DNA of 64,000 nucleotides, from the NCBI GenBank assembly GCA_002839795.1, contig PGYS01000006.1, positions 1-64,000 of the forward strand, given 5' to 3'. Below the pieces are notes generated by a model. It made no database searches. It saw nothing but the letters and a program-made list of their open reading frames with translations, and was not told the DNA's origin. Source of the DNA: Ignavibacteriae bacterium HGW-Ignavibacteriae-3 (GTDB taxonomy: Bacteria; Bacteroidota; Ignavibacteria; Ignavibacteriales; Melioribacteraceae). Of the stretch, positions 1-8,363 are shown one piece after another. Positions within the stretch are counted from its first letter, which is position 1, and every line of letters begins with the position of its first letter. A program made the translations under genes and the position numbers.

Positions 1-164
1 ATGAAATTAGTGGCGAGACTTTGAGCTGTGGAGAATTGTCCAAAAATTTTCGGTCCATAGTATCTGGCAAGAATCCAAAATACAACAACATTTGCAATCA
101 ATCTGGATGTTATTGATAAAGTTGAGTAAAGAGAGTTCTTCCGAATTCTCACTGCCTCGGACAT
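1..164 (-). CDS. Wzx-like polysaccharide flippase, N-terminal fragment (runs off left edge)
   Basis: An open frame starts at the ATG at 164-162 and runs without a stop to base 1, giving 54 residues. The start shares one base with the stop of the Wzz-like gene upstream (TAATG), which is typical translational coupling and supports the start. It begins MSEAVRIRKNSLYSTL and continues with a hydrophobic segment (about residues 20-35) and the sequence ARYYGPKIFGQF. The pattern of a basic N-terminus, first membrane helix and an 'R-Y-G-P-x-x-F-G' turn is characteristic of MOP-superfamily O-antigen/polysaccharide flippases (Wzx/RfbX), which move lipid-linked repeat units across the inner membrane. The adjacent chain-length and export genes fit this. 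Only the first helix is visible, so the assignment is an inference from a short piece. Confidence 0.65.
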   Translation of the reverse strand, partial: MSEAVRIRKNSLYSTLSITSRLIANVVVFWILARYYGPKIFGQFSTAQSLATNF

Positions 165-1408
165 TAAGATTTAGCCTTTTTTTTGAATCCAATTTTAGAA
201 AGATCCGACCGCAGCTGGGAAGTTATAAAACTGTGCTTCTCTGGATCCTGAAGTTTAAATCGGGCGAAAAGTTCTTTGAAAAAAACTAAAAACAGGCCCA
301 GCAGCAGTGATGATACAAAAGAGACCATTGCATAAATACTCCCCTTTGGTTTTGATTTTCTGTCTGCCGGTTTTGCATGATCCAGAACCAGAACGGAAGG
401 AGTATTACGGACTTCCTCTATCTTTGCTTGTTCGTAAAGCGGCTGAATGAATTCAAGAATCTTATATTGAATTTCGAGATTACGGTAAATTTTAAGATAC
501 TCATTGCCGAGTTTAGGCGCTTTTTTAAAGGGTATTAAAAGACTGACCTCTTTTTGGGAAGGATCAGATCCCGAGTTAAGCTTATTAATCTTCTTCTGCA
601 ATTCATCCATTTCCAGTTTAGAATTAATTGCGGAAGGATGATCTACTCCGTAGGTTTGTTTCAATACATTATATTCAACTTCTTTTTTATATAATTCCAC
701 GTAAATGCCCGACATTGATTTCACGGTAGCTTCCAACTGTTGGGGAACTGCAATGAGTCCATAGGCTTCCTGAAATTTGCGCATTTCAGATTCCAGATGG
801 GTAATATCATTCATACTCTGATTGTATCTTTTTTCCACGAATTCCCTGTTAGCTTTCGCGTTGGTAACATTAAGTTCTGTATTAATAGTGTTTAATTTCG
901 TCACCAGATAATTGGCCATGTCTGCGGCTTTCTGCGGATCCTTATCGAAAACGGAAATTGTCAGGTTGCCCTCATCCTGGATTTCCAGACTGGAATTCGA
1001 CAGCCATTCCTTAACTACTTTTTCGTAGAAATCATTTTCCAGATCGTACTCTTTTCTGAGATCAAATTTTGTTATAACATCGTCTGTAACGGTTGCGCTT
1101 TTTAAGATAGCCAGATATTTATCGGATTCGGAATTTCCGCTTGTTAAAGCAGCCAATCCTTTGCTGGCTGAGAATCCCTTAGCCAGCCCAGACAGTCCCG
1201 AAAGAGTTGACAATAAATCTGTTTTCTCTGCGGGTAAAACCGACGCTGAAGCCATATACCACCTGGGGGCCAGTAATGCATAACTTGTTGCTCCCACCGT
1301 TATAACGAATACGAACAAAAATAAAAATTTTCGATACTGGATTATAACCGCAAGAAATTCAAAAAAAGTATTCCCGACATTTTGCTTACTTTCGAGCTGA
1401 CCACTCAT
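164..1408 (-). CDS. Wzz/GNVR-type chain-length determinant protein
   Basis: This 414-aa inner-membrane protein probably sets polysaccharide chain length in a Wzx/Wzy-type pathway. It has the family layout: a cytoplasmic N-terminus, a first membrane helix at about residues 28-48, a large periplasmic region rich in coiled coil (about 160-330), then a proline-rich PADRKSKPKG stretch leading into a second membrane helix at about 355-378 and a basic tail. The Wzz signature just after TM1 is present (APRWYMASASVLP). No tyrosine-kinase (BY-kinase) domain is fused to the C-terminus, so any kinase must be elsewhere. It sits between the Wza-like exporter gene (upstream) and the Wzx-like gene (downstream, 1-bp overlap). 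Family assignment is firm; the polymer is unknown. Confidence 0.85.
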   Translation of the reverse strand: MSGQLESKQNVGNTFFEFLAVIIQYRKFLFLFVFVITVGATSYALLAPRWYMASASVLPAEKTDLLSTLSGLSGLAKGFSASKGLAALTSGNSESDKYLAILKSATVTDDVITKFDLRKEYDLENDFYEKVVKEWLSNSSLEIQDEGNLTISVFDKDPQKAADMANYLVTKLNTINTELNVTNAKANREFVEKRYNQSMNDITHLESEMRKFQEAYGLIAVPQQLEATVKSMSGIYVELYKKEVEYNVLKQTYGVDHPSAINSKLEMDELQKKINKLNSGSDPSQKEVSLLIPFKKAPKLGNEYLKIYRNLEIQYKILEFIQPLYEQAKIEEVRNTPSVLVLDHAKPADRKSKPKGSIYAMVSFVSSLLLGLFLVFFKELFARFKLQDPEKHSFITSQLRSDLSKIGFKKKAKS

Positions 1409-1485
1409 ATATAAACCTTTATGTTTGATTACAGAACGGAACTAATTGTAATTTTAATTATGAACACCATTTAGTTTTAAAATAT

Positions 1486-2940
1486 TTATTTCATAGCCTG
1501 GATTATAAGAAACGTTAATGAAACCACGGTGGCTATGATGCTTGTAAATGCTCCAACTTTCTGCAAATAAAAATCAAATCCTTTGGGTATGTTTTTAGGT
1601 ACGTAAATCATATCTCCGGATTCGATTTCTTTAACTCCGCCTGCAGGAATCCATGTCCGGTTTGTACCTTTAATAAGACTAATCCCATCATCGTTAACAG
1701 CTCTTTCTGTTTTCCCGCCTGCTTTTTCAATGTAGTAAGTAATTCCTTTTTGCGGTTGAAAAGTAAAATAGCCCGGATTCACAACTTGTCCAAAAACATA
1801 AACTTTATTTTGGAATGAAGGAATTATAATCACATCGCCATCCCTCACCACCGTATTTCCGTCTTCGCTATTTTCCTCTAAGACATTCTCGAAATTAACC
1901 GAACTCTTATGATCTATGAATCTGAGCGCATTATCCAAATACAGAGACGCTTCCAATTCCTCGGTAAGCAGATTGTTGGAACGTGTAATCAAAACTTCTT
2001 CCGAGAGAACTTCTTCCATAGATTTTTGGAAGATCGGCAGTGTTGTAAAAGAGCTGTCTTTTTCATACCGAGTTCTCATTCCGCTCATTTTTTGAAGTTG
2101 GGCCTCATCAGTTCCGTTCATTAATTCTGATCTTCTTAAATCGGCGTGAGCCGTAAATCCGCCGGATTTATTAATAACTTCTCTGAGCGTTGTTCCGGAC
2201 TTGGCGATATGGACATATCCCGGTCTATTGACTTCCCCTAAAACTAAAATTTTAAAATCCTTTTTCTGATTATTATCCGAGAGAACTCTTATTCTGTCGC
2301 CGCGTTTTAATGGGAACTTACTATTTATCCCAACCCTTAGAATTTCCTCCTTATCCCCGGCACTATTTAGCCGGGAAATTTCTGCGGTAGTAACGCTGTC
2401 GTATGCCGGATTAAGGCCTCCGGCAAAAAGAAGGGCGTCGAGAAGGTTATCGCCTTCAACGAATTGGAATTTGATCTCTTTGTTTACAGCACCGATCACA
2501 TCAATAAAATTTCTCTCCGGATCATTTTCGGGAAATATTATAACATCGTCGTTTTGTAAATACGGGTTGTTCAAAAAATCACCTGTAATTCTAAATCTCA
2601 TTAAATCAATTTTTTTTACATCCCCGTTTATTCTCTTTAGAGTGATATCCCGGAGGGGGTATTTTTTGATCTCTTTGTTAACCTGATTTATAGTCTCAAT
2701 CTTATTAAGTGATCCGAGAGCTTTTTGAGCTGCTTCCGAATAAATACTGGTAATAAAGTAATCCAGCCGCTGAAGCCGGGAAGCAGTAAATGTTCCCGAA
2801 ACAATGAAGTTACCGCCAATCGTAACGGAAATAGGCTGATAGCTCATGGGATTAATTTGCCTTTGACCCTGCTGATCACTCTCCTGAGCAAATTGCAGGT
2901 TAGCAAAGCTTAGCATGAAGAGAAAAATTATTTTTTTCAT
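1486..2940 (-). CDS. SLBB-domain polysaccharide export protein (Wza-like)
   Basis: This 484-aa protein has a signal peptide (MKKIIFLFMLSFANLQFAQ), a Poly_export-type region, and repeated SLBB (soluble-ligand-binding beta-grasp) units recognisable by V-x-G-x-V-N-x-P-G-Y phrases: VLGEVNRPGY near residue 235 and VFGQVVNPGY near residue 390, with a weaker one near 150. A hydrophobic helix close to the C-terminus (about 462-482) matches the position of the outer-membrane helix of Wza. Wza-family proteins form the outer-membrane channel for capsule or exopolysaccharide. Unlike Escherichia coli Wza there is no lipobox cysteine after the signal sequence, so it is predicted to be non-lipidated. The neighbouring Wzz-like and rfbB genes support the role. 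Confidence 0.83.
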   Translation of the reverse strand: MKKIIFLFMLSFANLQFAQESDQQGQRQINPMSYQPISVTIGGNFIVSGTFTASRLQRLDYFITSIYSEAAQKALGSLNKIETINQVNKEIKKYPLRDITLKRINGDVKKIDLMRFRITGDFLNNPYLQNDDVIIFPENDPERNFIDVIGAVNKEIKFQFVEGDNLLDALLFAGGLNPAYDSVTTAEISRLNSAGDKEEILRVGINSKFPLKRGDRIRVLSDNNQKKDFKILVLGEVNRPGYVHIAKSGTTLREVINKSGGFTAHADLRRSELMNGTDEAQLQKMSGMRTRYEKDSSFTTLPIFQKSMEEVLSEEVLITRSNNLLTEELEASLYLDNALRFIDHKSSVNFENVLEENSEDGNTVVRDGDVIIIPSFQNKVYVFGQVVNPGYFTFQPQKGITYYIEKAGGKTERAVNDDGISLIKGTNRTWIPAGGVKEIESGDMIYVPKNIPKGFDFYLQKVGAFTSIIATVVSLTFLIIQAMK

Positions 2941-3047
2941 ATTCGTTCGATTATGTTATTAAAGTTGAAAAATAAAAGTGATAAACTAAGAAAGGTAAAA
3001 AGAGGCAGTAGAATAATACTCCGTTTTGGTTTTCTATCTGCACAAAT

Positions 3048-4064
3048 CTAACGATTTTTATATTGAAGTTCATAATATTTCTGATATTCACCCGAAATTA
3101 TTCTCTCCCACCATGATTTATTGCCGAGGTACCATTCTATTGTACTATCTATCGCCTGCTCAAATTCAAATGTGGGTTTCCAGCCGAGTTCGCTCTGAAT
3201 CTTTGATGAATCGATTGCGTATCGGCGGTCATGTCCTGGACGGTCTTTCACATACTCAATAAGCTCTTCACCTTTTCCGAGTTTCTTCAGAATAAGCTTT
3301 ATGATCTCTATATTCTTCATTTCCCGGCCGGCGCCGATATTATAAACTTGCCCGGGCTCACCAATTTCAAATACAAGTTCTGCGGCTTTGTTATGATCAA
3401 TTACAAAAATCCAGTCTCTCACATTCAAACCGTCTCCGTAAACGGGAAGTTTTTTATTGTGAAGCACATTGATGATCATCAGGGGTATTAATTTTTCGGG
3501 GAATTGTAATGGTCCGTAATTATTAGAACATCGGGTTATTACTACCGGCAGGCCATAAGTATGATAAAATGATAGAGCTGCCATATCTGCTGCTGCCTTG
3601 CTGGATGAATACGGACTGTTAGGGGATAACGGAGTATTTTCCGTGAATAATCCTTCAGAGCCGAGACTGCCGTAAACTTCATCGGTGGATATCTGAAGAA
3701 ATTTTTCAACTTTATATTGCCGGGCGGATTCGAGTAGAATTGAAGTCCCGACTACATTCGTTCTGTAAAACACTTCGGACCCCAGAATACTTCTGTCAAC
3801 ATGAGATTCCGCGGCGAAATTAATTACATATTTAATTGAATATTTGTTAAAAATATAATCGACAAGTTCACTGTTGGTTATATCGCCTTTAACAAAATGA
3901 TAATTCTTTTTTCCTTCACTGGGTTTCAGATTTTCAAGATTGCCGGCATAAGTTAGCTTATCCAGATTTATAATATTGAAATCATCACGTACAGATAAGA
4001 TGTGATTGATAAAATTGCTGCCTATAAATCCGGCTCCGCCGGTTATGAGTATGTTTTTAGTCAT
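3048..4064 (-). CDS. rfbB: dTDP-glucose 4,6-dehydratase
   Basis: This 338-aa extended short-chain dehydrogenase/reductase converts dTDP-glucose to dTDP-4-keto-6-deoxyglucose, the branch point to dTDP-rhamnose and other deoxysugars. Visible features are the N-terminal NAD-binding motif GGAGFIGSNF (residues 9-18), the LDKLTYAGN segment typical of RfbB, the STDEVYGSL motif with the active-site Thr-Asp-Glu, and the SPYSSSKAAAD catalytic Tyr-x-x-x-Lys. The HDRRYAIDSSK motif near the C-terminus is also characteristic. Length matches the family. It is the sugar-nucleotide gene of the surface-polysaccharide cluster at the left end. The rest of the rhamnose pathway (rfbA, C, D) is not in this window. 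Confidence 0.92.
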   Translation of the reverse strand: MTKNILITGGAGFIGSNFINHILSVRDDFNIINLDKLTYAGNLENLKPSEGKKNYHFVKGDITNSELVDYIFNKYSIKYVINFAAESHVDRSILGSEVFYRTNVVGTSILLESARQYKVEKFLQISTDEVYGSLGSEGLFTENTPLSPNSPYSSSKAAADMAALSFYHTYGLPVVITRCSNNYGPLQFPEKLIPLMIINVLHNKKLPVYGDGLNVRDWIFVIDHNKAAELVFEIGEPGQVYNIGAGREMKNIEIIKLILKKLGKGEELIEYVKDRPGHDRRYAIDSSKIQSELGWKPTFEFEQAIDSTIEWYLGNKSWWERIISGEYQKYYELQYKNR

Positions 4065-4068
4065 TGTA

Positions 4069-4803
4069 TTAGAAAGCGATTAGACCGACAAAAATTCCGG
4101 TTTGAATAAAAAATGAATTATTGTTCAGATCAGACGGAACACCGCTGATATTCTGATCATTATTTAGTTTCCATTGACTTCCGATCGATGTTACATAACC
4201 TGCTCCAAATCTAAACGCTATGAACCTGTCCAGTGGAATGTCGATATTTAACGTTGGTGTGATAGTATAAAATGAATTAGTAATGCGGTCGCTTACCTGA
4301 TTGGATGATGAGGCGCCTGACACTTTTTTCCAGATATCGGTCCAGGAGTAGGAACCCTGATTCTGATATCCCTCCACGCCATTAGAACCCATACCTATTA
4401 TTGTTCCGACGGAAACCGCAATATTTTTAATGAACGGAAGCGTATATTCGACTGTAAGTCCGGCAAAACTGAAATTATATTTAACTTCCCTGCTCAATCC
4501 GCCGACCGTACCACTCGTACTTTTAGTCCCGCCGAGTCCCATACCGCCGATTCTCAAGTTGTCGATAAGCATGATGTATGCGTAGCCGCTCCCTCCGTAG
4601 ATCATCATACCTGAGCTCGATAGTGTGCCGATTCCCATATTTTTAATCTGTGCGTTAATAGGGTCCAGATTAGGAAAAACCATCGCCGGAGTGAAACCCC
4701 CGGCAGCACCGAAACGCGCCACCCAGCCGACATCTTCCCCTTCCTGGGCTGAGACAGAGGTGAAAGAAAGTACGGCAAATGCTAGTATTAATAATTTTTT
4801 CAT
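4069..4803 (-). CDS. Predicted outer-membrane beta-barrel protein
   Basis: I do not recognise a named family. The 244-aa product has a clear Sec signal peptide (MKKLLILAFAVLSFTSVSAQ) followed by alternating hydrophobic/polar strands rich in glycine and aromatics, e.g. FGAAGGFTPAM and the C-terminal FFIQTGIFVGLIAF, which ends in phenylalanine as outer-membrane barrel proteins often do. The layout suggests an 8-stranded-type barrel or PorT-like fold. It starts 4 bp upstream of rfbB on the same strand, so it may be co-transcribed with the polysaccharide genes. It lies downstream of ftsZ beyond a terminator and an unusual stem-loop (4879-4939). Function is unknown. Confidence 0.6.
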   Translation of the reverse strand: MKKLLILAFAVLSFTSVSAQEGEDVGWVARFGAAGGFTPAMVFPNLDPINAQIKNMGIGTLSSSGMMIYGGSGYAYIMLIDNLRIGGMGLGGTKSTSGTVGGLSREVKYNFSFAGLTVEYTLPFIKNIAVSVGTIIGMGSNGVEGYQNQGSYSWTDIWKKVSGASSSNQVSDRITNSFYTITPTLNIDIPLDRFIAFRFGAGYVTSIGSQWKLNNDQNISGVPSDLNNNSFFIQTGIFVGLIAF

Positions 4804-4878
4804 TTTACTCTATTTTCTTTTTGTGGTTAAAATTAGTAATTCCTTTAACAAAACGGAAATTGATGAGGTGATATAATA

Positions 4879-4939
4879 AAGACCGTACTGGTTTTCATTT
4901 CTAGTTTACCACAACAAGGAGAAAACCAATAACGGTCTT
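4879..4939. other. Stem-loop whose loop is complementary to the ftsZ ribosome-binding region
   Basis: Inverted-repeat arms at 4879-4896 and 4921-4939 pair as AAGACCGT/ACGGTCTT and TGGTTTTC/GAAAACCA, two perfect 8-bp blocks separated by a small internal loop. The 24-nt loop contains TACCACAACAAGGAG at 4907-4921 (plus strand). Exactly the same 15 bases form the ftsZ leader and Shine-Dalgarno on the minus strand at 6324-6310. A minus-strand RNA across this stem-loop, such as ftsZ read-through or the leader of the 4803 gene, would therefore display the perfect complement of the ftsZ ribosome-binding site in its loop. The repeat and match are seen directly; any regulatory role is inference. Confidence 0.6.
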
Positions 4940-4958
4940 ATAATGAGAATGGCTGACT

Positions 4959-4977
4959 AAAAAGACTGTTTTCAGTC
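4959..4977 (-). terminator. Intrinsic terminator after ftsZ
   Basis: On the minus strand, 35 bp past the ftsZ stop, GACTG-AAAA-CAGTC (4977-4964) forms a short perfect hairpin followed by five T. An outer GGTTGACT/TAGTCAGCC pairing could extend it. It probably ends the dcw transcript. Confidence 0.6.
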
Positions 4978-5011
4978 AACCGAAAGAATATATAAACTGA
5001 CCCTACTCTTA

Positions 5012-6304
5012 CTAATCCATAATTTTTCTAAGGAATGAAGAGCTATCCTCCTCGTCCTTGTTTTTATTTGTGAAGTAATCATCCTCGCTATAGTCATTCT
5101 GTTCCGTCTTGAATCCGCCTTCAATTGAACTCTGCTCGAAGAGATCAAAAGTATTCTTCTTTACTCGCTGTATTGTGGGGATACTAAGATCCGGATTTGC
5201 ATCTAAATTAAAATCACCGCGTTTAGGAGAGAATCCGCCATAACTGACTATTTTCTTTTCCTGCTGTTTCCGTTCCGTTTTTTCCGTTTTAAGATTGCTG
5301 ATCGGACGGGCGCTGGCTTTTGTCTCAAATCCCGTTGCAATTACTGTATATGAGACATATTCATTCATCTGATCTTTGATTACTGTTCCGAATATTACAT
5401 TTGCCTCTTCTCCGGCAGCTTCAAAAATTACATTATTTCCGGCCTCTACTTCCTGCATTGTCATATTTGTCGGACCGGTGACGTTCAGAAGAATATTTTT
5501 TGCTCCTTTAATTGAGACACCTTCGAGGAGCGGTGAGGAAATTGCTTTCTGCGCAGCTTCCACTGAACGGTTTTCTCCGCTGGCAATTCCGCATCCCATG
5601 AGTGCCTGACCGCTGTCTCTCATTACGGTTCGTACATCGGCAAAATCAACATTGATGATTCCTTTTACTGTGATAATATCGGCAATACCTCTTGTGGCTT
5701 CATAAAGTATTTCATTCGGCTTATTGAATGCTGCTTTGGCGGCGGTTGCTGTGTCTATGATGCTTAAGATTCTTCCGTTGGGAATTACGATTAAACTATC
5801 AACGTATTGTCTAAGGTCGGCAATTCCTTCATCGGCATTTTTCATTCTTTGTTTGCCTTCCCATCCGAATGGTTTTGTAACAATGCCAATGACGAGTGCG
5901 CCCATGCTTTTAGCTATTGATGCAATTATCGGAGCTGCACCTGTTCCGGTACCTCCTCCCATTCCCGAAGTAACAAAAACCATGTCAGCTCCTTCAAGAT
6001 GACGGGTGATCTTCTCTCTATCCTCTTCTGCCGATTTTCTTCCTACATTGGGATCGGCGCCCGCTCCAAGACCTCTTGTAACATTCGTACCGATCTGAAT
6101 TTTGTGCGAAGCGAGACTTTCCTCCAGAACCTGAGCATCCGTATTTACGGCTATAAACTCAACTCCCGTTAATCCTCTTTCGATCATACTGTCGATCGCA
6201 TTGCAGCCGCCTCCCCCGATTCCGACTACTTTTAATTGAGCCGACATTGGACGTTGAGTTTCCAGTGTGATGAAGCGTGGCCGTTTTTCTGAACTAGTTG
6301 ACAT
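5012..6304 (-). CDS. ftsZ: Cell division GTPase FtsZ
   Basis: FtsZ (430 aa) is the tubulin-like GTPase that polymerises into the Z-ring. Residues 26-35 carry the GIGGGGCNA nucleotide-binding loop and residues 115-124 the tubulin signature GMGGGTGTGA. The T7 synergy-loop region NVDFADVRTVM is present. A variable acidic linker (about 330-418) leads to a short C-terminal peptide ending SSFLRKIMD, a variant of the usual FtsA/ZipA-binding tail. The ATG at 6304 is preceded by AAGGAGG at ideal spacing, the strongest ribosome-binding site in the cluster. It is the last gene of the dcw cluster, 26 bp after ftsA, and is followed by a terminator and then the stem-loop at 4879-4939 with an anti-Shine-Dalgarno loop. 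Confidence 0.98.
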   Translation of the reverse strand: MSTSSEKRPRFITLETQRPMSAQLKVVGIGGGGCNAIDSMIERGLTGVEFIAVNTDAQVLEESLASHKIQIGTNVTRGLGAGADPNVGRKSAEEDREKITRHLEGADMVFVTSGMGGGTGTGAAPIIASIAKSMGALVIGIVTKPFGWEGKQRMKNADEGIADLRQYVDSLIVIPNGRILSIIDTATAAKAAFNKPNEILYEATRGIADIITVKGIINVDFADVRTVMRDSGQALMGCGIASGENRSVEAAQKAISSPLLEGVSIKGAKNILLNVTGPTNMTMQEVEAGNNVIFEAAGEEANVIFGTVIKDQMNEYVSYTVIATGFETKASARPISNLKTEKTERKQQEKKIVSYGGFSPKRGDFNLDANPDLSIPTIQRVKKNTFDLFEQSSIEGGFKTEQNDYSEDDYFTNKNKDEEDSSSFLRKIMD

Positions 6305-6330
6305 GATTCCTCCTTGTTGTGGTATTTGTT

Positions 6331-7572
6331 TTATAGTTTATCAAAGAATTCTTGTATTTTTTTAAATGTCTTAACGACATTGAATTTGCTTTCTTTATTG
6401 CTTGTTTTGACTGTTGTAAAATTTTCCGATTTGCTTCCGGGTATTCCGCGTATTAATCCGGCTACAGTAGCAAATTCCGGACTTTCAACTTCGCTTGATA
6501 ATCCTGATCCGAGATCGAGCGGAACGCCGATGCGTGCCGGCATTCCAAAAACTTCTTCGGCTAATTCCGTGCACCCTCTCAGAAGCGATCCGCCTCCGGT
6601 AAGAACAACTCCGGCTTTAATTTTATTTTTGAATCCTGAGTGGCGCAATTCATTATCAATAATTGTGAACAATTCGCGCATCCTTACACTTATGATTTGA
6701 GTAAGAAGAGTAAGCGGAATTTTCACATTACCTCTGCCGCCCACACCTTTGATGTAAATCTCCTCTTCCTTTATGATTGCGTGCTCTGTTGCATAGCCGT
6801 GTTCCTTTTTGAGTTTTTCAGCGTCAGAGGTCACAATACCAAGTGTTTCTCTGATATCGTTTGTGACCTGATTACCCGCGACGCCCACAACTTTAGTGTG
6901 TTTAATCGCCTTTTTATGAAAGATTGCTATATCCGTTGTGCCGCCGCCGATATCGATCAGTAATATTCCAAGATCTTTTTCATTCTCTTCAAGAACCGCA
7001 AAACTTGACGCGATGGGTTGAAGCACATAATCTTTTACAATATATCCCGCACGCTCAACTGATTTTTTAATATTTTGAATGGCAGGAATGGATGCCAGGA
7101 CCACATGATTAACAGCCTCAAGTCTTGAGCCGCACATTCCAATAGGATCTTCAATACCTCCCTGATGATCGACTGAAAATTCTTCGGGAATTATATGCAG
7201 AATCTGCCTGTCGGATGGAATGCGAATCGTCTGAACATCCGCCCGCAGCCTGTCAAGATCTTGTTGATTTATTTCTTTTTCCGGATTACTGATGGTAACA
7301 TAATTTCTGTGGCGGAGACTGGTAATATGCTCGCCGGCGACGCCGACATTAACTTCTTTAATCTGCAGACCGGCTCTGTTGAGGGCTATATTCATAGCTT
7401 CGGTTATCGCGTCCGCTGTTTTCGAAATATTCGCTACCAATCCGCGGTTCAAGCCTTCGGAAGGTGCGACTCCGAAACCAAGAATATTCAAATTATTTTC
7501 CACCTGTTCAGCGATTACCGCACATACTTTTGTTGTGCCGAGGTCAAGTCCGGCTATTATATTTTTTTTCAT
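6331..7572 (-). CDS. ftsA: Cell division protein FtsA
   Basis: This 413-aa actin-fold ATPase anchors FtsZ filaments to the membrane. It has phosphate-1 (GLDLGTTKVCAV, residues 8-19), phosphate-2 (LIDIGGGTTDIAIF, about 202-215) and the adenosine motif VVLTGGGSLLRG (about 323-334). The C-terminus ends in an amphipathic helix (VVKTFKKIQEFFDKL) that fits the family membrane-targeting sequence. The 1C (SHS2) domain characteristic of FtsA lies between the first two motifs (around 85-165). Its ATG overlaps the end of ftsQ by 4 bp (ATGA), indicating translational coupling. Confidence 0.97.
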   Translation of the reverse strand: MKKNIIAGLDLGTTKVCAVIAEQVENNLNILGFGVAPSEGLNRGLVANISKTADAITEAMNIALNRAGLQIKEVNVGVAGEHITSLRHRNYVTISNPEKEINQQDLDRLRADVQTIRIPSDRQILHIIPEEFSVDHQGGIEDPIGMCGSRLEAVNHVVLASIPAIQNIKKSVERAGYIVKDYVLQPIASSFAVLEENEKDLGILLIDIGGGTTDIAIFHKKAIKHTKVVGVAGNQVTNDIRETLGIVTSDAEKLKKEHGYATEHAIIKEEEIYIKGVGGRGNVKIPLTLLTQIISVRMRELFTIIDNELRHSGFKNKIKAGVVLTGGGSLLRGCTELAEEVFGMPARIGVPLDLGSGLSSEVESPEFATVAGLIRGIPGSKSENFTTVKTSNKESKFNVVKTFKKIQEFFDKL

Positions 7573-8363
7573 GATTTATTATGCCCCGCGTCAATATTTT
7601 TAACTAGCCCGTTAGTCGAGTCTGTTATGCCGAGAAATACATGTCCACCGTAGCGCAAGTCTACATAATCCAGATAATTATTTATTTCTTTCCCTTTGAG
7701 GGATTGCCAGAGAGTATTGAAATAGATCACTTTTCTGATCTCATTGCCGCGCCCGATCATAATCGGGTAATCGGTTGAGGAGAGGTATAAAATTATTTCT
7801 CCGCCGCTTTGAAGATCTATTGCCGAAAAATCTTTTTCCAGATCCGGATTGGCCAGTTTAACGGCTGAAATAATTTTGGATGCAGTAACCACATCAAGAT
7901 TTTTTTTCATTGAAGATAGAGCTACAGGCTGACTTCCAAAAAAAGCGTTGGATATCACAGGATAGTTTATTTTTTTAGTATCAGAAAAGAGCGGAAGCAA
8001 TTGCAGATTGTCAGTTATCAGATACTGATTTCCTTTGTCCAACAGAATCGAATCGAAAACTTTTTCTCTGATTTTTATCAACACTTTTCCTGCTTCCGTA
8101 AAACGTACATCCGCGTTCTGAATGTACGGGTGTTTTTCAATTCTATCCTTTATTATCTGCAGTGACAGATTTTCATAATTTTGTTTTTCAGCAAGATTCG
8201 CATAGCTCAAATATTGCTCTTTAGAAAAATGATTTTCTCCTTCAACCGCGATTGAGTAAATCTTGACTTCATGACCTGAACTGATTCCGACGGAGAGATA
8301 GATCAATCCACCGACGGTTAATATCATGAAACTGATGCCCAATATTTTACCGGGATTCTTCAT
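7569..8363 (-). CDS. ftsQ: Cell division protein FtsQ (POTRA domain)
   Basis: This 264-aa bitopic membrane protein has one N-terminal helix (about residues 7-27) and then a POTRA domain (about 33-103) opening with KIYSIAVEGENHFSKEQYL, followed by a beta-domain ending about residue 245 (LDYVDLRYGGHVFL). Such proteins link early and late divisome components through FtsB/FtsL. Sequence conservation of FtsQ is weak, so the call rests on topology, the POTRA pattern and location between murC and ftsA, its usual place. It overlaps both neighbours by 4 bp. In many genomes murB and ddl lie between murC and ftsQ; they are absent here. Confidence 0.9.
   Translation of the reverse strand: MKNPGKILGISFMILTVGGLIYLSVGISSGHEVKIYSIAVEGENHFSKEQYLSYANLAEKQNYENLSLQIIKDRIEKHPYIQNADVRFTEAGKVLIKIREKVFDSILLDKGNQYLITDNLQLLPLFSDTKKINYPVISNAFFGSQPVALSSMKKNLDVVTASKIISAVKLANPDLEKDFSAIDLQSGGEIILYLSSTDYPIMIGRGNEIRKVIYFNTLWQSLKGKEINNYLDYVDLRYGGHVFLGITDSTNGLVKNIDAGHNKS

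Noticed and set aside
7-192. 61-aa minus-strand ORF starting inside the Wzz-like gene
   Set aside because: Cys-rich, no family resemblance; the overlapping frame starting at 164 gives a convincing flippase N-terminus with stop/start coupling.
3043-3050. TAGATTTG on the minus strand as a promoter for the Wza-like gene
   Set aside because: It coincides with the rfbB stop codon and no TTG lies at the -33 distance; likely chance.
3026-3262. 78-aa plus-strand ORF
   Set aside because: Lies antisense within rfbB, which is fully conserved; composition is that of a shadow frame.
4943-4960. Mini-ORF ATGAGAATGGCTGACTAA downstream of an AGGAG on the plus strand
   Set aside because: Only five codons, with the AGGAG 20 nt away; no sign of translation.
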